64,000 nucleotides of DNA from contig DVJE01000017.1 of NCBI GenBank assembly GCA_018716975.1, forward strand, positions 1-64,000, read 5' to 3'. Within the stretch, counting starts at the first letter, position 1. Every line of letters starts with the position of its first letter. The translations under genes and the position numbers were made by a program. This stretch comes from Candidatus Gallacutalibacter stercoravium (lineage in GTDB: Bacteria > Bacillota > Clostridia > Oscillospirales > Acutalibacteraceae). The notes under the pieces were generated by a model. That model had not been told where the DNA came from, searched no databases, and saw only the letters and a program-made list of their open reading frames with translations. Of the stretch, positions 1 through 10,400 are shown piece by piece.

Positions 1-472
1 ATTTCAAAAACCAACTTGCTGTTCGCGAACGGGCTTACAACCATTTCCCTATGCGGCCTCTTAACTGGCGGTCTCCTAAACAAGTTTTATCTAGTTTCTC
101 TCATGTGTAACACTTCATTGACAAACCTACAAATCAGAGCGAGCAAAGGATGAAATCCCCCAAAAAGATGTAGGCTTTTTGCGGTGCTGTTTTTATCAAA
201 ATAGCAAAAAATGCCGTAAATCCGTATCAAATCATCCGTAAAAATTCAAGGACGACAAATTGTTGCTTGCTATATACACCACGCTTATTCCATACATAAA
301 ACAACAAATCCCAAAAAGAAAGCCGATCTCTTGATAAGAAAAAACACAAAAAGTTTCGGCTAAACAAAAAATTAACGCAAGATGATTGCGCGGTGATGTT
401 TAACGTAATGCGCCGAGCAGTATCAAAATATAAGGATATAAGGGCTTCCCGGCGCTGACACAGGTGCCGCCG
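1..472. other. gene-free stretch, nothing recognised
   Basis: This AT-rich stretch lies downstream of the trp operon. No open reading frame with a ribosome binding site, RNA gene or repeat was found in it. A weak GC-rich dyad near 451-471 (GGCG...CGCC) could be a poor terminator for the trp operon, but it has only about four pairs and no T run. The first 120 bases may belong to something cut off by the window edge. Confidence 0.4.
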
Positions 473-1243
473 TTATCTTAACGCGTTTTTCATAGAGCTT
501 ACATATTCCCCAATATAGCCCGGCGCATCTTTGCCATACTTCTCCAGCAGCTGCACAATGGCGGAACCCACAATCACGCCGTCGGCAATATTGGCTATTT
601 TCTTCGCTTGTTCCGGTGTGGAAATTCCAAAGCCAATCGCACAGGGCGTATGCGTATTCTCACGCACCACCTGCACAATGGCGGCAAGATCCGTCTTAAT
701 TTCGCTCCTCGCTCCTGTTACGCCAAGGCTAGACACAATATACACAAAACCTTCTGCCTCTTTGGCAATCATCGCAATGCGGTTTTCAGAGGTCGGCGCA
801 ATAAGCGAAATCAAATCCACACCGTATTGGCGGCAAATGGGTTGAAACTCATCCTTTTCCTCAAAGGGCAAATCCGGCAAGATAAGCCCATCGACACCAA
901 TCTCTTTGCAGGTTGCGATAAACCGATCGGCGCCGTAAGAAAACACGACGTTTGCATAGGTCATAAACACCATGGGGATGGTTACATCCCGGCGCAGCTC
1001 TTTTACAAAGCAAAATATTTTATCGGTGGTAACCCCGCCCTTTAACGCCCGCAGGTTCGCGCCTTGAATAACGGGCCCTTCGGCGGTGGGGTCTGAAAAG
1101 GGTATGCCCAACTCGATTAAGTCGGCGCCGTTTTTTGCCGCCGCACGAACAGCGGCTGCGGTGGTTTCCAAATCCGGATCCCCGCAGGTGATAAAAGCAA
1201 TAAACGCTTTACCGTTAGCAAAAGCTGCCTTTATGTTACTCAT
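473..1243 (-). CDS. trpA: tryptophan synthase alpha subunit
   Basis: TrpA cleaves indole-3-glycerol phosphate to indole and glyceraldehyde 3-phosphate and passes indole to TrpB. The start is placed at ATG 1243 (MSNIKAAF), because a GGGGGGAGGA site lies just upstream and this ATG overlaps the trpB stop as ATGAGTAA, which implies translational coupling. The product is about 256 residues, a normal TIM-barrel length. The catalytic Glu is seen in [10 protein letters not shown] (Glu44), and the phosphate-loop motifs GFGIS and GVIVGSAI are near the C-terminus. The position of the second catalytic acid, Asp60 of E. coli, is Glu55 here (TAEGP rather than LADGP); the 11-residue spacing from Glu44 is kept. 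It is the last gene of the operon. Confidence 0.96.
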   Translation of the reverse strand: MSNIKAAFANGKAFIAFITCGDPDLETTAAAVRAAAKNGADLIELGIPFSDPTAEGPVIQGANLRALKGGVTTDKIFCFVKELRRDVTIPMVFMTYANVVFSYGADRFIATCKEIGVDGLILPDLPFEEKDEFQPICRQYGVDLISLIAPTSENRIAMIAKEAEGFVYIVSSLGVTGARSEIKTDLAAIVQVVRENTHTPCAIGFGISTPEQAKKIANIADGVIVGSAIVQLLEKYGKDAPGYIGEYVSSMKNALR

Positions 1244-2426
1244 GAATATCCTCCCCCCTATAACGGGCAATGGCGGCGCAGTCTTTGTCGCCCCTGCCGG
1301 AGATGGTAATAACGATAATTTGATCCTTTTTCATAGTAGGCGCCAGTTTGACGGCATGGGCAACGGCGTGAGCCGATTCAATGGCGGGAATAATTCCTTC
1401 GGTTCTTGCCAGGTATTCAAAGGCGTTCACCGCTTCGTCATCCGTAACCGGCACATATTCGGCCCTGCCGATATCGTGAAGGTAAGCGTGTTCCGGCCCA
1501 ACACCGGGATAATCCAATCCCGCAGAAATAGAGTAAACAGGGGCAATCTGGCCGTATTCATCCTGACAGAAATAAGATTTCATCCCGTGAAAAATGCCAA
1601 CCCTTCCGGTGTTGACCGTGGCCGCTGTTTCAAAGGTGTCTATCCCCCTGCCCGCCGCTTCGCAGCCGATCAGTTTTACCTGCTTATCTTCAATAAAGTG
1701 ATAAAAGCTGCCGATGGCGTTGGAGCCGCCGCCTACGCAGGCGATAACCGCGTCGGGCAGCCGGCCTTCTTTTTGCAGCAGCTGCTCTTTCATTTCTTTT
1801 GAAATGATCGCTTGAAAGTCTCGAACTATGGTAGGAAATGGGTGCGGCCCCATCACAGAGCCAAGGCAGTAGTGGGTATCGCTAATGCGGGAGGTCCACT
1901 CCCGCATCGCTTCAGAAACGGCGTCTTTTAAAGTGGCGGTGCCGCTTGTTACCGCAACCACCTTTGCGCCCAACAGCCGCATGCGGTATACGTTGAGCGC
2001 CTGGCGGACGGTATCTTCTTTGCCCATAAAAACCACGCATTCCATCCCCATCAACGCCGCAGCGGTGGCGGTAGCCACGCCGTGCTGGCCCGCGCCCGTT
2101 TCGGCAATCAGCCGGGTTTTGCCCATCTTCTTGGCTAGCAAGGCCTGACCGAGCACATTGTTGATTTTATGCGCGCCGGTGTGGTTTAGATCCTCGCGCT
2201 TTAAATAGATTTTTGCGCCGCCCAGATCCTTGGTCATTTTCTCAGCAAAATAAAGCCGCGACGGCCTGCCCGCATATTCGTTGAGCAGCTGCGTCAACTC
2301 CTGATTAAACTGCGGGTCGTCTTTATAGTGGTTATAGGCCTGTTCCAGTTCTATTACGGCATTCATCAGCGTTTCTGGTATATACTGCCCGCCGTGAATG
2401 CCAAAACGTCCGTTGGGATTTGTCAT
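1236..2426 (-). CDS. trpB: tryptophan synthase beta subunit
   Basis: TrpB is the PLP enzyme that condenses indole with L-serine to give tryptophan, working in a complex with TrpA. The PLP lysine is in the HTGAHKINN segment near residue 85, the catalytic Glu is in AETGAGQHG, and the Gly-rich phosphate cup is GGGSNA. The length of 396 residues is standard for the TrpB1 type. It starts 24 bases after trpF and overlaps trpA by 8 bases at its stop. The order trpF-trpB-trpA matches the operons of most Firmicutes. Confidence 0.97.
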   Translation of the reverse strand: MTNPNGRFGIHGGQYIPETLMNAVIELEQAYNHYKDDPQFNQELTQLLNEYAGRPSRLYFAEKMTKDLGGAKIYLKREDLNHTGAHKINNVLGQALLAKKMGKTRLIAETGAGQHGVATATAAALMGMECVVFMGKEDTVRQALNVYRMRLLGAKVVAVTSGTATLKDAVSEAMREWTSRISDTHYCLGSVMGPHPFPTIVRDFQAIISKEMKEQLLQKEGRLPDAVIACVGGGSNAIGSFYHFIEDKQVKLIGCEAAGRGIDTFETAATVNTGRVGIFHGMKSYFCQDEYGQIAPVYSISAGLDYPGVGPEHAYLHDIGRAEYVPVTDDEAVNAFEYLARTEGIIPAIESAHAVAHAVKLAPTMKKDQIIVITISGRGDKDCAAIARYRGEDIHE

Positions 2427-2450
2427 TGCACACTTTCCTTTCTTTCTACC

Positions 2451-3065
2451 TTACAGCCTTCGCGGCCCCGTTTCTCTTACCTTGCTTACAAATTGCGCCA
2501 TTTTGATGTTGTCTTTTATCCCGCCGGTTTCAATCCCCGAGCTGACGTCAACAGCGTAGGGATGCAGCAGCCGTATGGACTCCGCCACATTGCCGGGGGT
2601 AAGGCCGCCGGCCAGAAAATAAGGCCGGCTTACCTTTTGTATCAGCTGCCAGTCAAACACCCGGCCCGTACCTGCTCCGGAATCCAGCAAAACATAATCC
2701 GCCGGGCTGTTTTGCGCGGCGGCAAGATCCTGCTCTTTCGCAACGCGAAAAGCCTTGATAACCGGTTGGGCGCTCAGTTTTTTCAGTTTTGCAATGTATG
2801 TTTCGCTTTCCCCGCCGTGCAGCTGCGCCATATCGATAACGCCGCTGCGCAGCAGCCCGGCCACAAATTCCACCGGCTCGTTTACAAACACGCCCACCGC
2901 CTGTATTTCAGCGTGCAGCATCTTTTTTAGGCCGGCCGCTGCTTTTGCGTCTATATACCGCTTGCTGCCGGGAGCGAACACAAACCCGATATACTCGGGC
3001 TTTAAGGCGTTTACCGCCTCTATGTCGCAGGGGCGCGTTAAACCGCATAGCTTTATCTTTGTCAT
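2451..3065 (-). CDS. trpF: phosphoribosylanthranilate isomerase
   Basis: TrpF performs the Amadori rearrangement of phosphoribosylanthranilate to CdRP. The N-terminus KIKLCGLTRP carries the catalytic Cys (residue 7), and the general acid Asp is in YAVDVSSGIE near the C-terminus. The product has 204 residues, typical for a monofunctional TrpF. Its ATG overlaps the trpC stop by four bases (ATGA), so the two are probably translationally coupled. Confidence 0.96.
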   Translation of the reverse strand: MTKIKLCGLTRPCDIEAVNALKPEYIGFVFAPGSKRYIDAKAAAGLKKMLHAEIQAVGVFVNEPVEFVAGLLRSGVIDMAQLHGGESETYIAKLKKLSAQPVIKAFRVAKEQDLAAAQNSPADYVLLDSGAGTGRVFDWQLIQKVSRPYFLAGGLTPGNVAESIRLLHPYAVDVSSGIETGGIKDNIKMAQFVSKVRETGPRRL

Positions 3066-3844
3066 AGCGCACCCCGCAACCGGCTAAGCGTTGCCCGTTT
3101 ATTCCCAGCGCGCATCAGTGCTTCCCCAATCAAAACCGCATCGGCGCCGATTTCACGCAGCTTTGCCACATCTTCGGCGTTGCCCACGCCGCTTTCGGAT
3201 ACAAACAAAACATCCGGCGGAATGAGTTGGCGCAAGCGCCGGCTGTTTTCGGTGTCTACCGTAAAATCCTTTAGATTGCGGTTGTTAACGCCAATGATTC
3301 GCGCGCCTGCCCGCAGCGCCGTGCGCACCTCGCTTTCGTCGTGAGCTTCTACCAGCGCCGATAGGCCGAGCGTATCGCAAACGGCAAGGTATTCGTTTAA
3401 CTGCTCTTGAGTAAGCAGCGAACAGATGAGCAGCACCGCCGAAGCCCCCAGCAGCTTTGCTTGGTAAACCATATAGCTATCTACCGTAAAATCTTTGCGA
3501 AGGCACGGAACGGTAACTGCGCCGGCGATCTCTTTTAGGTATTCGTCACTGCCTAAAAACCATTTCGGCTCGGTCAGCACCGAGATACAATCGGCGCCCG
3601 CCGCCTCATATTCCTTTGCTATTTGCAAATACGGAAAATCCGGCGCGATAATCCCCTTGGAAGGGGATGCCTTTTTACATTCGCAGATAAACGAAAGCCC
3701 CGGCTTTTTTAATGCATTCTCAAAAGCAAAGTTCCCTTTTGCCAGCGATAATGCCCGCTGCTCTATCTCGCTGGATGAAACCCTTTCTTTTTCCCATGCC
3801 ACCCGCTCTTTTGCATGCAAAGCGAGCTTATCCAGTATGGTCAT
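3062..3844 (-). CDS. trpC: indole-3-glycerol phosphate synthase
   Basis: TrpC closes the indole ring, converting CdRP to indole-3-glycerol phosphate with loss of CO2 and water. The family motif [11 protein letters not shown] carries the catalytic lysine near residue 53. Later signatures are RKDFTVD, EAHDE, GVNNRNL and SESGV. The 260 residues form one TIM barrel with no TrpF fusion. It overlaps trpD by four bases (ATGA) upstream and trpF by four downstream. Confidence 0.97.
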   Translation of the reverse strand: MTILDKLALHAKERVAWEKERVSSSEIEQRALSLAKGNFAFENALKKPGLSFICECKKASPSKGIIAPDFPYLQIAKEYEAAGADCISVLTEPKWFLGSDEYLKEIAGAVTVPCLRKDFTVDSYMVYQAKLLGASAVLLICSLLTQEQLNEYLAVCDTLGLSALVEAHDESEVRTALRAGARIIGVNNRNLKDFTVDTENSRRLRQLIPPDVLFVSESGVGNAEDVAKLREIGADAVLIGEALMRAGNKRATLSRLRGAL

Positions 3845-4872
3845 TCTTCTACCTCCGGGCGGTTGCTGATTGCAATCAGCCTGTTAAGCGTTTCCAGCGC
3901 CTTGCCCGAATCAATCAGCTTTTCGGCAAGGGCGATGCCATCCGCCATATTTTGCGCCTTGCCGCCTATGTACAGCGAAGCGCCCGCATTCATCAGCACT
4001 GCATTTCGCTTGTATCCCTTAGCGCCGTTTAGAATATCCAGCGTGATTTCTGCGTTTTCCTGCGGCGTTCCGCCCTTCAAATCCGCTTTTGTGCAGCGCT
4101 CAAAACCAAAATCCTCCGGCGCTATTTCATAAGACTTAAACCAGCCCTCCCTGATTTCACAAATCTTGGTGGGCGCGCTCAAAGAAATTTCGTCCAGCTT
4201 ATCCTGCCCATACACCACCATGCCCCGTTTTACACCCAGGTTTACCAGCACCTGCGCCAAGGGCTCGGCCAAATAGCCGTCATAAACGCCAAGCAGCTGC
4301 ATAGAAGGCGTGCCGGGGTTGGTAAGCGGGCCCAGGATGTTAAACACGGTGCGAAAGCCCAGCTCCTTGCGGATGGCGCCCACATATTTCATAGAGGTGT
4401 GGTACTGTTGTGCAAAAAAGAAGCACATTCCCACCTCGCGAAGCAGTTCCACGCACTTTGCAGGGCTTTGCCGGATGTTGACCCCTAAGGCCTCCAGGCA
4501 ATCCGCTGTGCCGCATTGGGAAGAGGCGGCGCGGTTGCCGTGCTTTGCAACTTTCATGCCGCCGGCCGCCGCCACAAGGGCCGATGTTGTGGATATATTA
4601 AAGCTATGGGCGTTATCCCCGCCGGTGCCCACAATTTCAAATAAATCCATATCGGTTTCTACCTTTTGCGCATGGGCCCGCATAGCGGCGGCGCAACCGG
4701 CGATTTCGTCGGTGGTTTCCGCCCGCGCGCTTTTGGTAGACAGCGCCGCCAAAAAGGCGGCGTTTTGCGTTGGCGTTGTTTCACCGCTCATAATTTCATT
4801 CATAACGGCATAGGCCTCGTCGTAGGTCAGATCTTCTTTATTCACAATTTTCACGATGGCTTGCTGAATCAT
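3841..4872 (-). CDS. trpD: anthranilate phosphoribosyltransferase
   Basis: TrpD transfers phosphoribose from PRPP to anthranilate. The PRPP loop [14 protein letters not shown] lies near residues 80-95, followed by KHGNRAASS and the NILGPLTNP motif. The 343 residues match the standalone enzyme, so the TrpG amidotransferase is not fused. It starts two bases after the trpG stop and overlaps trpC by four. The start is supported by an AGGAGAGG-type site inside the end of trpG. Confidence 0.97.
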   Translation of the reverse strand: MIQQAIVKIVNKEDLTYDEAYAVMNEIMSGETTPTQNAAFLAALSTKSARAETTDEIAGCAAAMRAHAQKVETDMDLFEIVGTGGDNAHSFNISTTSALVAAAGGMKVAKHGNRAASSQCGTADCLEALGVNIRQSPAKCVELLREVGMCFFFAQQYHTSMKYVGAIRKELGFRTVFNILGPLTNPGTPSMQLLGVYDGYLAEPLAQVLVNLGVKRGMVVYGQDKLDEISLSAPTKICEIREGWFKSYEIAPEDFGFERCTKADLKGGTPQENAEITLDILNGAKGYKRNAVLMNAGASLYIGGKAQNMADGIALAEKLIDSGKALETLNRLIAISNRPEVEE

Positions 4873-4874
4873 CG

Positions 4875-5453
4875 TTACCGCTCCTCTCTTCCTTTGATAA
4901 AGTTATACAGCATCTTCTTTCCATCCGGCGTCATGATCGATTCGGGGTGAAACTGCACGCCGTATATGGGGGAATCCGTATGGGCAACCGCCATTATCTC
5001 GCCGTCGTCGGCGACGGCAGTCACTTTCAGCTGCGGCGGTATCGTGGCGGCGTCGGCGGCACGGGAATGATACCGCGCAACAGGCGCTTTCTTGGGCACA
5101 CCCCAGAACAAGGGGCAAGCGCCGTCAAATTCCACCTGCGTCTGTTTCCCATGCATCAGCCTCTTTGCATAGGTGATGGCGGCGCCAAACGCCGCGCAAA
5201 TCGCCTGGTGGCCCAGGCATACGCCGAGGGTAGGGATGGTTTTGCCCAGTTCCTTGGCCGCTTCAACAATAACGCCCGCTTTCTCCGGCCTGCCGGGACC
5301 CGGAGAAAGAATGATGCGGCTGGGCTTGAGCCGGCTGATTTGCTCCACCGTCATTTCATCGTTGCGGATTACCCGGATATCCGGTTCAATCTCGCCGATC
5401 ATCTGATAGAGGTTGTACGAAAAGCTGTCGTAATTATCGATAAGCAAGATCAT
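4875..5453 (-). CDS. trpG: anthranilate synthase glutamine amidotransferase subunit
   Basis: This class I glutamine amidotransferase supplies ammonia to TrpE. The nucleophile is Cys79 in GVCLGHQAI, and the HPES motif near residue 168 provides the His/Glu of the triad. The N-terminal LLIDNYDSF and SPGPGRP motifs are typical. The ATG overlaps the trpE stop by four bases. With only one trpG-like gene in view it could also serve folate synthesis as PabA, but the operon position supports the trp role. Confidence 0.95.
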   Translation of the reverse strand: MILLIDNYDSFSYNLYQMIGEIEPDIRVIRNDEMTVEQISRLKPSRIILSPGPGRPEKAGVIVEAAKELGKTIPTLGVCLGHQAICAAFGAAITYAKRLMHGKQTQVEFDGACPLFWGVPKKAPVARYHSRAADAATIPPQLKVTAVADDGEIMAVAHTDSPIYGVQFHPESIMTPDGKKMLYNFIKGREER

Positions 5454-6934
5454 AGCTGCGCCTCCTCCGCCTGCTCCGCCTGTTCCGCTTGTTCCAACGC
5501 GCCGACAACGGCTTTGGCCTTATTGATGCACTCGTCAAATTCCTTTTCCGGCACCGAGTCGGCCACGATACCGGCGCCGCTGCGCACGAACACTTTGCCG
5601 TTTTTCTTGTAAGCAATCCGAATAGCGATGCAGGTATCCATATTCCCTGTAAAATCGATATACCCGATAGCGCCGCCATAGATGCCGCGTTTATTGTTTT
5701 CCAATTCCCCAATCAGCTGGCACGCCCTTATTTTAGGCGCGCCGGAAAGGGTTCCCGCAGGCAGCACCGCCTCAATAGCATCAAGAGCGTCGCATCCCTC
5801 TTTTATTTCACCGCGAATGGTGGAACCAATGTGCATCACATGGGAATAGCGTTCTATACAATGAAGCTTCTCCACCCGAACCGTGCCGAATTTGCTGATT
5901 TTACCCAAATCGTTTCTGCCCAAATCAACCAGCATATTGTGCTCGGCCAGCTCCTTTTGGTCTGACAGCAGCTCTTCTTCATTGGCCCTATCTTCTTGCT
6001 CTGTTTTCCCCCTCGGCCTGGTGCCCGCCAGGGGGAAGGTGTGCAGCACGCCGTCTTCCAATTTAACCAGCGTTTCAGGCGACGCGCCCGCAACCTCCAC
6101 ATCCGTGCCGGAAAAATAGAACATATACGGCGAGGGGTTTAGGGTGCGCAGCACGCGGTAGGTGTTCAGCAAGCTCCCCTCAAAGGGGGCGCAAAGGCGG
6201 TTGGAAAGCACAATTTGAAAAATATCCCCTTCTTGAATGTATTGCTTCGCCTTTTCGACCATATTGCAATAGGTTGCGCGATCAAATAACGGCGTAACTT
6301 TACCCAACAGCCGGCCGCCTTCTTCTTTTTTCTTTTCTCCGTTTTTCAAAAGCCCGGCCATCTGCTTTAACTCCATAACCGCTTTGTTGTAGCCTGTTTC
6401 CGGCTCGTCCAGCCGCATATTGGCAATCAGGATAATTTTCTGGCGGAAATTATCAAAGGCGATCACTTTGTCAAAGAGCATCAAATCAACGTCTTTAAAA
6501 GCTTCGGTATCCTCTACTTTACTACGCACCGCAGGTTCTTTATACCCGAGGTAATCGTAAGAAAAATACCCCACCAGTCCGCCGGTAAAAGGCGGAAGGT
6601 AATCAAACCGGGGGCTTTTATAGCCCGCTAATATCTGGCGCAAAAAGGCTGAGGGATCGCCGGTTTGAATGGTTAGGGCGCCCGCTTTCATTTCGCCGTT
6701 TACGCAGGTGATTTCCAACTTGGGGTCAAAGCCCAAAAAGGTATAGCGGCCCCATTTTTCGTTTTGCTGGGCGGATTCCAGCATATAACAGTGGGTGGAT
6801 ACATTTTGCAGTATCTTTAGCGTTTCAATGGGCGTGCGGATATCGGAGAGGATTTCTGTGCTGACCGGCAGCACGCGATACTCTCCGGCAGCGGCAATTC
6901 GCTTCACATCGCTTAATTTTGGCGAAACATTCAC
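5450..6934 (-). CDS. trpE: anthranilate synthase large subunit
   Basis: TrpE makes anthranilate from chorismate using ammonia from TrpG. The chorismate-binding domain shows LAGTRPRG, HNMLVDLGRNDLG, GTLSGAPK and GAIGYIDF. The N-terminal MLES motif corresponds to the tryptophan feedback site of TrpE enzymes. The start is a GTG at 6934 with AGGAGG eight bases upstream. The last 15 or so residues are an odd repetitive Glu-Gln-Ala tail (EQAEQAEQAEEAQ), encoded by a degenerate 9-bp tandem repeat just before the trpG overlap. It is the first gene of the T-box-controlled operon. Confidence 0.96.
   Translation of the reverse strand: MNVSPKLSDVKRIAAAGEYRVLPVSTEILSDIRTPIETLKILQNVSTHCYMLESAQQNEKWGRYTFLGFDPKLEITCVNGEMKAGALTIQTGDPSAFLRQILAGYKSPRFDYLPPFTGGLVGYFSYDYLGYKEPAVRSKVEDTEAFKDVDLMLFDKVIAFDNFRQKIILIANMRLDEPETGYNKAVMELKQMAGLLKNGEKKKEEGGRLLGKVTPLFDRATYCNMVEKAKQYIQEGDIFQIVLSNRLCAPFEGSLLNTYRVLRTLNPSPYMFYFSGTDVEVAGASPETLVKLEDGVLHTFPLAGTRPRGKTEQEDRANEEELLSDQKELAEHNMLVDLGRNDLGKISKFGTVRVEKLHCIERYSHVMHIGSTIRGEIKEGCDALDAIEAVLPAGTLSGAPKIRACQLIGELENNKRGIYGGAIGYIDFTGNMDTCIAIRIAYKKNGKVFVRSGAGIVADSVPEKEFDECINKAKAVVGALEQAEQAEQAEEAQL
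5457..5496 (-). repeat. degenerate 9-bp tandem repeat at the trpE 3' end
   Basis: About four copies of a 9-bp unit (GAACAAGCG / GAACAGGCG / GAGCAGGCG / GAGGAGGCG on the minus strand) encode the Glu-Gln-Ala tail of TrpE. The repeat stays in frame and ends a few bases before the trpG start, so replication slippage would lengthen or shorten the tail without breaking the gene. Confidence 0.7.
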
Positions 6935-6959
6935 GGCGATAACCTCCTAAAAAAGAAAA

Positions 6960-6985
6960 CTCCTTTGGCCATTCTGCCAAAGGAG
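6960..6985 (-). terminator. second terminator-like hairpin before trpE
   Basis: Perfect 9-bp arms (CTCCTTTGG / CCAAAGGAG) enclose an 8-base loop. On the minus strand they are followed by TTTTCTTTTTT and then the trpE Shine-Dalgarno AGGAGG. It sits directly after the T-box terminator, so the leader carries two terminator-like hairpins in tandem. Its arm contains CTCCT, which could also pair with the ribosome binding site. Confidence 0.7.
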
Positions 6986-7278
6986 CAAATAAAAACGCCC
7001 TTGACAGAATCGTTCGATCCATCAAGGGCGAATAATAATACCTATCCGCGGTGCCACCTTGTATTCACGGGAACCCCGTGCACTTAGCAGGATACCAACA
7101 TATCCCCGGCAACTGACGTATGCCCACACGTTACAGAATACTTTGCGCAAAACGCATTTGACTGTACCCTCAGCGGCCCATTTGACAACTTGTTTCTTAC
7201 CTGATTCGCAGCATCGCAGGCTCTCTGTAAAGGCATCATTGCCGTTATCTCCGCTTCAACGGTTTTATTATTTTATTT
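6986..7278 (-). promoter_or_regulatory. T-box leader, tryptophan specific
   Basis: On the minus strand the leader contains the canonical T-box AAGGTGGCACCGCGG at 7060-7046, whose TGGC bulge would pair with a tRNA ending in GCCA, as tRNA-Trp does. Upstream, the candidate specifier codon TGG (Trp) at 7180-7178 is followed by the GCCGCTGAGGG segment typical of the 3' side of the specifier loop. The intrinsic terminator is at 7030-6986: arms CGCCCTTGA / TCAAGGGCG followed by TTTTTA. Uncharged tRNA-Trp should stabilise the antiterminator and permit trpEGDCFBA transcription. Confidence 0.95.
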
Positions 7279-7284
7279 TAGAAA

Positions 7285-7313
7285 ATTGTAGCACCATAAA
7301 TCTTTTTTGTCAA
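7285..7313 (-). promoter_or_regulatory. trp operon promoter
   Basis: The minus strand reads TTGACA (7313-7308), a 17-base spacer and TACAAT (7290-7285). This is close to the sigma-A consensus and lies at the right distance upstream of the T-box stem I. Transcription should begin near 7278. Confidence 0.8.
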
Positions 7314-7426
7314 TTGAAAAGTTTTCTAAAATTGCCGCAATATCATCAGCAGTTATTTTAGCCAAAAAAGATTTCATTTAACCCCATAAGGGCGGTCCTG
7401 CCGCTTCTGGCCAACTTTAGAGAATT

Positions 7427-10400
7427 TTATTCCTCAGTTTCCTTTTTTCTCTTCAGCAATCCGAACACACCCAGAACCGCGGATAAAATAGCCGACACCC
7501 AGAAGAAGCCGAGTCTTGAAGTTTCACCGGTGGGGACGCTGTCGGCATCCTTATCACCGGATGAAGCGTCGCTTTGGCTGTTGTTTTCATTGCCCTGGTT
7601 ATCCCCCGGCTGGCCGGTGCTCTGGTTGCCGCCGTCGTTATCTTGGCTACCGTCGGGCCGGCTATTCCCCTGATCACCGCCGTCGCCGCCTTGGTTGCCG
7701 CTATCGCCGCCTTGGCCGGGATCCGTGGTGCCCGGGTCGCTGGTGTCTGGAACCTTTACGGTAATCACCCGGGTTTCTGTGGTGGTATTACCCGCCCGGT
7801 CGGTTACTGTATAGGTTAGTTCATAGGTGCCCGCTACGCCGGTGTTCACCGTACCGGTTACGCGGATTGCCTGGGTTAGGTCTCCGTCTTGCAGGTCAGT
7901 GGCGGTTACTCCCTCCATTGCGTCAAAGGTTTCCCCCACCAATATGGTATTCTGGTCGGGCAACGTGAGAACAGGTGCGTCTGTATCGGTTTCCACCGTC
8001 AGGTATTGCACCGGGGTTCTAGAAAGACCGCCGTACTGATCGGTTACCTCGGCGTACCAACCCTGGAGCCCCTGAGGAGCGTTTTTCCAAACAACAGAAG
8101 CGCTCTCGCCGCTTTTTACATCTTCTACCGAACCGATGATCTGATCGCCGTATACGTTAACGTCCAAACTGCTGGTAGAAAGGGTTTTTGTTTGAGGTAC
8201 GATGCCCAAATCCGCAAAGGAGATTTCGAATGTCTCTTCCCCGTTGATGTTGGCGTCCGGCACTACATAATCGTTTCCTTCGTTCACAACAGCCGACGCT
8301 TTCGCGTCATAATCATCCAAAGAGGGGGAATAGGTGCGGAAGATAACCTTTTGCCCGTCTAGATCAAAGTGCATCAGCCGCATATATCCCATGCCGCCCT
8401 CCGGCAAGCCCTGGTAGTCAAACAGCAGGCTGTAAACCTTGCGCTCGCTGCCGTCGGCATTGGTAAAGGTATCCACACGGGAATAGGCGTTGTGGTAGTG
8501 GCCAGAAAGAACCAGGCACACGTTTTCGTTTTTAGAAACCACTTCGTCATAAATACGCTGGGGTTCTTCGCCCAACCCGCCGCTGGCCAGCAAATATTCG
8601 TGGAAGTTAAGAATGGCTTTGCGCTCCGGATACTGGGCCAGCACGTCGTTCATCCACTGGATTTCCTCATCGCCGATTCCCCAACCCATATAGAGCATGA
8701 TAAAGTCGATGCCGTCTACGGTGATTAAGTCGTAATGGCCGCGGTTATCCTGATAGCTGCCGCCGTACCAAGCGTTGTGGTTATATCTGCTTTCGCCGAA
8801 ATAGGTGGAGTAGTTGCCGTAATCCTCTCTTAATCCGCCTACGTCGTGATTACCCGCTAGAATGCCGTAAGGTACACCGGCGTTATCCAGCATTTGATAA
8901 GCAGCATCCGCCTGTTCCCACTCTTTGATATTGGGCTCGTCGTCGATAATATCGCCGTCGTGGAACAAATATTGAATATTCATGCGCTCGCGGTTGGCAA
9001 TGACCCAGTCGTGGATGTCTAACTGATACTGATATTGGCCGTCGTTGCCCTGATCCGGGTTGCCATCGTAGTCTTCGTTGTAATACTGGGTGTCGCTTTC
9101 AATGGCAAAAGTAAAATCGTAATCCTCCCGGGGTGTGTCATCCACATTAGAGGTGGTAACCGCCTGGCCTTGCGCGCCCGGCGCATATTGGGCTGGCGTA
9201 TAGCCTTCGCCGTTTTGCACCATTACCTTTACTGCACCATCCACCAGGTGATCTTTTAAGGACACTGCGCCCTTTAAGGTCATGGTGTCTCCTTCCACCG
9301 TTTGAGCGGCTTCTATCTTATCCCAGCCGGCGGTGGCGGTGTTGTATACATACAGATAGGTTTTCAGGTTGTTGCTGGTTCCCGTCCAGGTAACGTCCAC
9401 AAAGGCATTTTCATTCACGTTGTCGCTAACGTCGATGCTGAAGCATTCGTAGGGGAAGCCGTCGCCGGAATCTGCCTGGAAGCTGTCTTTTTCTGCGCCG
9501 GCTGTATCGCTAACCCCCTGGTTCACCGAAACGCTGCTGTCGCCCAACTGATAGCGCTCGCCTTGTTTAAAGGTTACATCCATTAAGTCCCCACTGGGAT
9601 CGGTAGCTGTGATAGAAAGGGTTGGATCTGCGCCAACGGTGGCCCCATTTTCCGGCAGGATAACCGAATCGATGTCGGCCGACTCTTCGGGAGTAGCAAA
9701 GGTTACTTCCTTGGTGGAGGTATTGCCCAGCTCATCCCTCGCGGTAATCGACAGGGTGTGGTTGCCGGCGGTCATTTCCACCGAGCGGAAATCATATGGC
9801 GTGGAGATGGTCTTGCCGTCTAACAAAACCACGGTATTCACTTGCGAGCTAATGGCGTCTTGCGCGCTTACGGTAATGGTGCCCTGATGATACTCTTTGC
9901 CTTCTTCCATATTGGTGGTAATAACCGGCGCCGTGTTGTCAACCGTTACCGAAATCTGTTCGCTCCCGTTAGAGACGCTGTGGGCGCCGTCTTGCACTTG
10001 GGTAGTATCCCACAGATAGCGCACTGCATCAAAATCTTCGTCAGACAGGGTAAAGTTGGCATATACAATTTCACATTTGCTGGTGCCGTCACCCATCTTA
10101 ATTTCAGTCTCTTGGCTATCTACGGTCAAAGGCTTTTTCTCCACATCATCCATATTGGGATGCTCCACTGCGCCCAGGCCGTTTTTCGCCTCGTAGCTGG
10201 TGGGGTAAAGAGTTTTTCCGCTGGGCAACACCATACGCAGGTTCTTTACAACAAAGTCATCGTTGTTTTCTATGTTATGCTCCAGCACGTTGGCTTTGTT
10301 ACCCGCATGGAGTTCCACCGTGATAGTCTTGGAATCCACATCGAAATGGCTGGCGTTCACGTCAAAAATGTAGGTGCGCCAGGATTCGTAGGTTCCCTCG

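Noticed and set aside
1..120. Possible remnant of a mobile element at the left edge
   Set aside because: No inverted repeat, transposase fragment or target duplication could be identified.
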